A stretch of 64,000 nt of DNA from Lachnospiraceae bacterium (GTDB lineage: Bacteria > Bacillota > Clostridia > Lachnospirales > Lachnospiraceae). Under the pieces are notes generated by a model. The model had not been told where the DNA came from and searched no databases. It saw only the letters and a list, made by a program, of their open reading frames with translations. Below, one piece after another: positions 58,228 through 64,000 of this stretch (the first letter of the stretch is position 1; every line of letters begins with the position of its first letter). Location of the stretch: positions 82,430-146,429 of the forward strand of contig JALESO010000017.1 in NCBI GenBank assembly GCA_022781925.1, given 5' to 3'. Both the position numbers and the translations under genes were made by a program.

Positions 58228-61200
58228 CCGGATCGCCTCCTTCCCGGTAAATATTCGTCCACACTTCATCATTGGATAATTTCTTATTCCGTTCAAACGT
58301 ATATCCTTCGATCTTCGGATCAAATCCGCACACGCTGTGATACGGGCAGTGATCACAGCCCGTCTTACTTTCCATACGGAATGGGCGGATGTCGATATCT
58401 CCTTCCAGGATCTGTTCCGCCGCCGCACAGATTTTCCGGTTGACAAAAGAGGTCAGCGCCGCAAAATCCACCGGTGTCGCACCGGAAGTCCCCCGCTTGC
58501 TGACACTTCCGTCGTTATTCAACGTCAGCGGAATAACTTCTGATTTTCCATGAAGTCCCACATCCATCTGCTCATACGCTTCCCGCTCCAGGCTCACCAG
58601 ACCGTTCAGGCGCAGTTCACCCAGGATATGTTCCATGATCTTCTCCTCATCCTCGCCGTCAGCTTCCACCATCGGATCATCCATACGATAGTAAAAAATT
58701 CCGGCCGGAAGAATTTCTTTTCCCGGATGCTCCTTTTTCAGCTGTGCCATCGCTGCATTCAGATATACCACAAGCTGTAACTGCTGACCATAATACAGAT
58801 TCAGCAGCTGAAACGTCGTCTTTCCGGATTTATAATCAATGATGCGGACATAGACGGCATCTTCCGTCTCATGGGTGTCCATACGGTCAATTTTGCCCAC
58901 CAGACGCATTTTATGCTCCTCATCCAGCATCATATTTTCCACATTCAGTTCATTTACCTGCATAAAGTCCACTTCATATCCCGCAGGCTGAAACGTTCCA
59001 TGCCGGATCTGCTCCGTCAGCGCCCAGATGCTGCGCTTCATGATCCGGTAAATCCGCTCCAGCACATAGGCACTTCTGGCGGACTCCAGCAGCGATTCAT
59101 TTGGCATGGACAGTACGGCATCCTGCATGGCGGCCTTCAGCAGATTCTCCTGCTGTGTCTCCGTGATGGAATACCAGTCATAGGATTTTTCCAGATTTTC
59201 ACAGTACCGCTGCAAAATCTCATGGAACATGCTTCCCATATCCAGTGCCGCAAAACTGTAAGTCTCACGCTCCGACAGCTTCAGTCCGTACTCCAGGAAA
59301 TGCGCATAGGCACAGCGGGCAAACAGCTCCAGCCGGGTAACAGAATTCGTCAGGATCGTTCCGTAAAGCTGCCGCGCCGTCTCCACAGCCAGCTGTTCCC
59401 CGGTAAACTTTGAAAATGCCGCCGCAAACAGTTCCTGTACTACCGGCTCCCACACCGGACAATTGCTCAGATAGTGGTGCAATGCCTTCCATTCTTCCGT
59501 TACCTGGCCATCCCTGGCCGCTGTCAGTCCGGTCAGGTAGGCATCCAGACTGCTTTTCGGTGTCAGCGGTTCAAAAGCCGTTCCCGCCTCAATCTCCTGT
59601 ACCTGCAGACCGGAAAAAAGTTTCTGCAGCGTACCGACCAGATAAGACGGCCGCGCTGCCTTCTGTTTTGCATCCATCCGGGCATACGTCAGACACAGTG
59701 CCTCCGACGGCTTTGTCATATTCAGATACAGATAAAACCGCTGCAAAAAGGACTGTTCCCTTGCTGTTGGAGACAGCTGCAGCTTCTGCTCCTCGATGAG
59801 TTCCCGGTCATACTGGGACAAAATGCCGCCGTTTGCCGTACTCTTTGGGATCATACCATCATTGACGCCCAGAAAAAACAGCACTTTGATCCCTTCCAGA
59901 CGGGTTCGCTCAATATCACCCAGGATCACACAGTCTGCCCCCGGCGGGATCGCACCGACTTTTGCCGATGAAAATCCTTCCTCCAGCACATCCGCATAAT
60001 CCCGGATGGAAAGTGTTTCTTCGCCCAGCAGATCCACCAGCTTATCCAGCAGATCCACCACAATTTTGTAAATCTGACGATACTGGGATGCCAGCAGTTC
60101 CTCCCCGGCTTCCTCAAAAGCTTCCTGTGCCTGATGAATCTGCCCTTCCAGCTGCAGTTCTGTCAGAAATTCATACAGTCCACGGGTCAGTTCCGCCACA
60201 TTTTTCTCCCGGTCCGATGCGATCTCATAAAATGGTTCTATCAAGTTCCAGAATCTCTCCCGCAGCTGATCTGCCCGGGCCAGTTCCTGCTGCAACACCT
60301 CTTCCTCCACACGGATCCTTCCGGTGTGGCGCATGGGCTTCAGAAATTTTTTCTTCCAGCGGGATGCCCCACGGATACCCCTGGCCAGCACATAGTTTTC
60401 CAGGAAATCAATCTCTTCCTCCGCAAATCCGGACAGTCCGGTGCGCAGGAAACGAAATACACTCTCATAGGAGAAATCTTTTTCCACGATCTCCAGTGCC
60501 GCGCGGATCAGTTCAATGCAGGGATGATACAGGATCGATGACTTCATATCCACGAAATATGGCATATCATACCGCGAAAATACCGACTGCGCATATTTTT
60601 CATAACCTTCCACATCACCACACACAATGGCACACTCACTGTAACGATACCCGTGGCTGCGCATCAGTTCTGAAATCTTCCATGCCGCAAACTGCAATTC
60701 CTCCCGTGGAGTTGCCAGGGAATAGATCTGCAGTTCCTTTTGACAATCGCCGGTATATTGCTGCGCTTTCACCCGAAACAGATTCTGCTCCAGATGCCGC
60801 AGCACCGGTGTCTGTGCCAGACGGCTCTGTATCCCCGGTTCCAGAAAAACGGCTTCTTCCAGCGGAAACTGCTCTTCCTGTGCCGCCCGCAGCAGGGCAG
60901 CCGTCATTTTCCGACTCATGTAAAACAGATCCTGCATCCCACAGTCTGCCAGCGGATCCTCCCGTACATCCATCGTCACCGTCACATACATATCCTTCAC
61001 CACATGCATACAGCGATGCAGCAACTTCATCTGCACCGGTGTGAATCCGGTAAATCCGTCAAAAGCAAACACTGCTCCTTTTAAAAGCTGTGATTTCTCC
61101 GCGGCATCTGCCAGCACATCCAGCACACGCTCCGCCGTCACATACTGCCCCTGCAGATATTCCTCAAAAGCCGCATACATGGTATGCACATCCGACAGTT

Positions 61201-61660
61201 TATAATACAGATTGGACTCCGGTTTCAGCTGTCCCAGAAACTCCTCCAGTTCCTCTACGGAAATATCATACTGCATCAGCTCGGAGATCATGGATTTCAA
61301 CTCATTGATATATCCCATCTTCCGGATATTTCCACGCAGCACCGTCAGGTCTTTCCCTTTTTCTTCTGCAATCTTACGCAGCACCAGGCTTTTTCCGGTC
61401 TCTTCCATCACCGTATTCTGAATGCCAAGTTCGTCAAAAATACGATATGCCAGACGTTCAAAACTGACCACATCGATATTTACAATGACATGATTCTGTG
61501 AACGCCGCACCAGTTCCCGCTGTGCCTGCATGGTAAACTGCTCCGGAACGATGACATAAAAATTACGCCTGCGATCCGCCTGCGCCATCTGGATGATTTT
61601 TTCGTAGATGTAGGTTGATTTTCCGCTGCCGGAATTTCCGTATATCAGTTGTAATGCCAT
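58217..61660 (-). CDS. addB: ATP-dependent nuclease subunit B
   Basis: A 1147-residue AddB, partner of AddA. It has the degenerate helicase part with Walker A GNSGSGKSTYIYE at the N-terminus and a RecB-type nuclease with IIDYKSGK near the C-terminus. The 4Fe-4S staple is visible as a lone upstream cysteine in ELFARCAYAHF and the C-terminal CDHCPYHSVCGF cluster. Length is normal. AGGAG precedes the ATG, and the gene has its own promoter at 61698-61726. Confidence 0.95.
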   Translation of the reverse strand: MALQLIYGNSGSGKSTYIYEKIIQMAQADRRRNFYVIVPEQFTMQAQRELVRRSQNHVIVNIDVVSFERLAYRIFDELGIQNTVMEETGKSLVLRKIAEEKGKDLTVLRGNIRKMGYINELKSMISELMQYDISVEELEEFLGQLKPESNLYYKLSDVHTMYAAFEEYLQGQYVTAERVLDVLADAAEKSQLLKGAVFAFDGFTGFTPVQMKLLHRCMHVVKDMYVTVTMDVREDPLADCGMQDLFYMSRKMTAALLRAAQEEQFPLEEAVFLEPGIQSRLAQTPVLRHLEQNLFRVKAQQYTGDCQKELQIYSLATPREELQFAAWKISELMRSHGYRYSECAIVCGDVEGYEKYAQSVFSRYDMPYFVDMKSSILYHPCIELIRAALEIVEKDFSYESVFRFLRTGLSGFAEEEIDFLENYVLARGIRGASRWKKKFLKPMRHTGRIRVEEEVLQQELARADQLRERFWNLIEPFYEIASDREKNVAELTRGLYEFLTELQLEGQIHQAQEAFEEAGEELLASQYRQIYKIVVDLLDKLVDLLGEETLSIRDYADVLEEGFSSAKVGAIPPGADCVILGDIERTRLEGIKVLFFLGVNDGMIPKSTANGGILSQYDRELIEEQKLQLSPTAREQSFLQRFYLYLNMTKPSEALCLTYARMDAKQKAARPSYLVGTLQKLFSGLQVQEIEAGTAFEPLTPKSSLDAYLTGLTAARDGQVTEEWKALHHYLSNCPVWEPVVQELFAAAFSKFTGEQLAVETARQLYGTILTNSVTRLELFARCAYAHFLEYGLKLSERETYSFAALDMGSMFHEILQRYCENLEKSYDWYSITETQQENLLKAAMQDAVLSMPNESLLESARSAYVLERIYRIMKRSIWALTEQIRHGTFQPAGYEVDFMQVNELNVENMMLDEEHKMRLVGKIDRMDTHETEDAVYVRIIDYKSGKTTFQLLNLYYGQQLQLVVYLNAAMAQLKKEHPGKEILPAGIFYYRMDDPMVEADGEDEEKIMEHILGELRLNGLVSLEREAYEQMDVGLHGKSEVIPLTLNNDGSVSKRGTSGATPVDFAALTSFVNRKICAAAEQILEGDIDIRPFRMESKTGCDHCPYHSVCGFDPKIEGYTFERNKKLSNDEVWTNIYREGGDPDER

Positions 61661-61697
61661 AAATTGTGCTCCTGTTCCTGTAAAAAAAGATAGCTAT

Positions 61698-61726
61698 ATG
61701 GTACCATGTTTCCATGTTTTAAGCAA
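61698..61726 (-). promoter_or_regulatory. Promoter of addBA
   Basis: Minus strand TTGCTT, 17 bases, TACCAT. Confidence 0.5.
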
Positions 61727-61746
61727 GAAAACGGGCGATAGACAGG

Positions 61747-61784
61747 AAAGAGGGCGACAGCTAAAAAGCCATCGCCCTCTGTTT
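61747..61784. terminator. Hairpin between the repeat array and addB
   Basis: AGAGGGCGA and TCGCCCTCT are perfect nine-base arms around a 14-base loop, with short T runs on either strand. If the array is transcribed on the minus strand, this hairpin follows the inverted repeat copy. Confidence 0.6.
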
Positions 61785-61828
61785 TGATTGTCTTTCATTC
61801 CTTTTGCTAAACCATTAAGCTGAATTAT

Positions 61829-62102
61829 CATTGCAAATCAAAATGTAGAAAATAATTATTGTTACGTTACATTTTAATTTGCAATAAATTTCTATGTATT
61901 TCAACCATTTTTTCAAGTATTTTTACATTTTAGTCTGCAATAAGAGTTTTCTATACTCTCTTTTTATTCATATTTTTTACATTTTAATTTGCAATATGGT
62001 TTTCTTCATGTACATTTTTTAATTGCTCTTACATTTTAATTTGCAATATATAATTTTTCACACGCCAATCCTGCATCAAAATTTACATTTTAGTTTGCAA
62101 TA
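61829..62102. repeat. Array of five direct and one inverted 20-bp interspaced repeats
   Basis: Consensus TTACATTTTAATTTGCAATA. Direct copies are at 61867-61886, 61923-61942, 61977-61996, 62029-62048 and 62083-62102, with starts 56, 54, 52 and 54 bases apart. The spacers of 36, 34, 32 and 34 bases are unrelated to each other and AT-rich. Two copies carry A-to-G and/or T-to-C changes in the middle. An inverted copy (CATTGCAAATCAAAATGTAG, three mismatches) is at 61829-61848. No Cas gene is present in the window. The array fills most of the 495-base gap between addB and the HA-repeat gene. Confidence 0.85.
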
Positions 62103-62114
62103 GCTTATATATTT

Positions 62115-62150
62115 CAAAAGGCGAAAAGCTTACAATAAACTTTTCGCCTT
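62115..62150 (-). terminator. Terminator of the HA-repeat gene
   Basis: AAGGCGAAAAG and CTTTTCGCCTT are perfect 11-base arms five bases after the stop, followed on the minus strand by TTTTG. Confidence 0.65.
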
Positions 62151-62155
62151 CATGA

Positions 62156-63766
62156 TTATTTGAATTGCACACCTGCTTGTTTCAATTTTTCATATCTTTC
62201 AGGAAGCAGCTTTCCTTTTTTATACAAGCTCCGTTGTCTGATCACCCATGTTCCTAAACACTCACCTTCAAAAATTACATTTTCAGAAATACGGGTATCT
62301 CCATCATTTGCCTTTATGTAACGTTTGAATTGTTCATATCGCCTGTTCCATTCATCTTCTAACGGATCAACCGAAAAACCTATATTTAACAGCTTTTGGT
62401 ATCTTTTCTGAGACAATTTTCCTTTTTTATACATTTTACGCTGATCACCTACCCATATACCTAAGCGTTCCCCCTCATAAACTGTTTTCAACGGGATATT
62501 GGCATTCCCGCCATTTCCCCATATATAACGCTGATATTGTACAAAGTGTTTATCCCACTCTTCTTCTAATGGTGCAAACGAAAAATCTACACTTTGCAAT
62601 TTTTCATATCTGTCCTGAGGCAATTTTTTCTTTCTATATAAACTGCGCTGGTTATCTACCCATCTTCTTAGTGATTTAGGAAATGCCTTCTTCTCACTTA
62701 TGCATTTTTTATATTGTTCAAATTGCTTGTTCCATTCATTATCTAATACAGGACTAAACAGGAAATCTATGCTATGTAACTTTTCGTATCGATCATGAGG
62801 CAGTTTCCCTTTTTTATATAAGGTACGTTGCCTTCCGGCCCATTGTCTTAAAAAGATAGAAAGTTCTTTTTTCTCCTGCACACATTGCCTGTATTGTTCA
62901 AAATATCTATCCCACTCTTCCGCCAAAGGATTGAATGAGAATCCTACATTTTGTAATTTTTCCAAGCGATTTTGCGGCAGCTTTCCTACCCTGTAAAACT
63001 CACGCTGAACCTGTACCCATTTTCCTATCCACTCTTCCTCAATCTCAGTATTACCCGAATCACCAGGTTCTTTTCCATTTCTATTTACATAACCTACATA
63101 TTGTTCCAAATGCCTGTTCCACTCATCCTCCAACGGTTCAAATGAAAATCCCATCCTTTGAAGCTTTTCCAGGCATTCTTCCGAAATTTTCTTTGCATTG
63201 TATGCACCTCGCTGTCTCTGACACCATGCACCTAACCTTTGATCTTTGTAAACACATTCGATTGGAATCTCCATACTGTTATACTCTGCCTTATAATCAC
63301 ATAAAAGCTGAAACATTTTATTCCATTGTTCCATATATATGTTATTACAAAACGGACATTTTGTATTACGATTAAAATGCTTTGGCATATATTCCATTAT
63401 CCGTCCGCATTTATGATGCAGTATTTTTATTTTAGTGTTCTGATCAACATATTCTCCGACCATTTCGTATTCGCCATTCGTCCATAATCGGATGCGTTCA
63501 GTCATTATTTCCGCTGTAATACTATTAGGGAAACATATTCTACATCGTGGGATTTTAAGAAACTGCCGACAACGAACATCAAAAATATGTCCACAGGATT
63601 TTGAACGTATCTTACAGGAATCGTGCAAAGATGTAAATTCCAGTAATTCATACTGGTTACTTTCTTCAATCTGGCATTTTACTTCATAAAATGTCATTCG
63701 CGATTCGCATGCGCACCTTACATTTTCATATAAAAAAGACTTGGGCTTTATTAATAATCTTCCCAT
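62156..63766 (-). CDS. Double zinc-ribbon protein with six helicase-associated (HA) repeats
   Basis: A 536-residue protein. Residues about 45-80 and 105-140 are two similar zinc-binding modules (CG...C..C pattern, SCGHIFDVRCRQFLKIPRCRIC and KCGRIMEYMP...CPFC) like those found beside phage and homing-nuclease DNA-binding domains. Residues about 147-536 hold six tandem HA-type repeats of 60-70 residues, each with W near the start, a G/W-x-x-x-QR core and R-x-E-K-L...GFSF. HA domains are predicted nucleic-acid binders usually attached to helicases, but no helicase or nuclease domain is seen. It is AT-rich compared with addAB and flanked by an interspaced repeat array and an IS. Confidence 0.75.
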   Translation of the reverse strand: MGRLLIKPKSFLYENVRCACESRMTFYEVKCQIEESNQYELLEFTSLHDSCKIRSKSCGHIFDVRCRQFLKIPRCRICFPNSITAEIMTERIRLWTNGEYEMVGEYVDQNTKIKILHHKCGRIMEYMPKHFNRNTKCPFCNNIYMEQWNKMFQLLCDYKAEYNSMEIPIECVYKDQRLGAWCQRQRGAYNAKKISEECLEKLQRMGFSFEPLEDEWNRHLEQYVGYVNRNGKEPGDSGNTEIEEEWIGKWVQVQREFYRVGKLPQNRLEKLQNVGFSFNPLAEEWDRYFEQYRQCVQEKKELSIFLRQWAGRQRTLYKKGKLPHDRYEKLHSIDFLFSPVLDNEWNKQFEQYKKCISEKKAFPKSLRRWVDNQRSLYRKKKLPQDRYEKLQSVDFSFAPLEEEWDKHFVQYQRYIWGNGGNANIPLKTVYEGERLGIWVGDQRKMYKKGKLSQKRYQKLLNIGFSVDPLEDEWNRRYEQFKRYIKANDGDTRISENVIFEGECLGTWVIRQRSLYKKGKLLPERYEKLKQAGVQFK

Positions 63767-63952
63767 TGCTTCATTGTCATCCCTTTTAAGTCTCCGTTAC
63801 CAGTTAATTTTTCATTGAGTGATGCTGACATTAATTTTCCATCCCGCAGATAGTAAACATGGTGCTAGAATATAAATAGTACAAGCCAAAATGAGAAATT
63901 CCAAATACACATAAGCATGATACAATAGAAGCATGCTGAAGGAGGATCTCAT

Positions 63953-64000
63953 ATGGCAAAGCAACATGACAAACAATTTAAACTTGATGCAGTCCAGTAC
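63953..64000 (+). mobile_element. Start of an IS3-family transposase OrfA, cut by window edge
   Basis: ATG 63953 with GGAGG upstream begins MAKQHDKQFKLDAVQY, which resembles the N-terminal helix-turn-helix of IS3/IS150-type OrfA proteins. Only 16 codons are in the window, so the terminal inverted repeat and subgroup cannot be fixed. It marks the right side of the AT-rich accessory island. Confidence 0.65.

Noticed and set aside
59962..61044. 360-codon plus-strand reading frame
   Set aside because: It is antisense to addB, rich in Pro/Ser/His as expected of a shadow frame.
61829..62102. Calling the interspaced repeats a standard CRISPR array
   Set aside because: The 20-bp repeats are shorter and more variable than normal CRISPR repeats, spacers are AT-rich without obvious origin, and no cas gene is in the window. 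It is kept as an unexplained array.

Overview
The window looks like chromosome from an anaerobic gut-type Firmicute, most likely Lachnospiraceae (Clostridia). The signs are glycyl radical enzymology, a 2-hydroxyacyl-CoA dehydratase-type activase, Fe-S aldo/keto reductases, AddAB, a bacterial GlnRS, CIRCE heat-shock control, strong AGGAGG ribosome sites and moderate-to-low GC. The genus cannot be fixed from the sequence alone. Most genes lie on the minus strand.

1-6.2 kb: a minus-strand operon from one good promoter. Order: metallo-beta-lactamase-fold hydrolase, YczE-type membrane protein, 3-hydroxyacyl-CoA-dehydrogenase-like enzyme, a 117-residue unknown, a glycyl radical enzyme (GRE) of the dehydratase/lyase type and its radical-SAM activase. 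The GRE is split into two genes, with the glycyl radical domain as a separate 100-residue protein that has its own ribosome site. 6.4-12.1 kb: housekeeping (leuCD, ilvHC, a HAD phosphatase, an NCS2 purine/uracil permease). 12.2-15.1 kb: plus-strand triad of two esterases and an ATP-grasp enzyme. 15.3-20.5 kb: ABC exporter-type operon with two paralogous lipoproteins. 20.7-24.7 kb: MocR regulator, glnS and a rhomboid-like zinc-ribbon membrane protein. 24.9-26.1 kb: LysM protein and a JAB-like/59-residue gene pair. 26.3-30.6 kb: a 1419-residue double activase/dehydratase-like Fe-S protein. 30.7-33.1 kb: aldo/keto reductase and HipA-like kinase.

33.5-40.2 kb: a sigma-54-controlled operon encoding a class II HMG-CoA reductase, an HMG-CoA-lyase-like enzyme and a TctA/TctB-like transporter. 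I read this as a candidate mevalonate uptake and degradation system. A sigma-54 promoter and three matching 16-bp palindromic activator sites lie between the regulator gene and the operon. 40.2-44.8 kb: second aldo/keto reductase, an acyltransferase and CIRCE-controlled htpG.

44.9-52.2 kb: an ECF-sigma/anti-sigma, solute-binding lipoprotein, sugar-type permease, HlyD and FtsX-like locus with four independent gene-breaking lesions. It is bracketed by two copies, in the same orientation, of a 66-bp hairpin that differ at one base. 52.4-61.7 kb: PrsA-like foldase, a small protein, Maf, AddA and AddB. 61.8-63.8 kb: an AT-rich accessory island with six copies (five direct, one inverted) of a 20-bp repeat spaced 52-56 bp, next to a protein with two zinc ribbons and six helicase-associated (HA) repeats. 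An IS3-type transposase begins at the right edge.

The strongest candidates for undescribed biology are the split GRE operon, the sigma-54 mevalonate-type operon and the HA-repeat protein with its interspaced repeat array.
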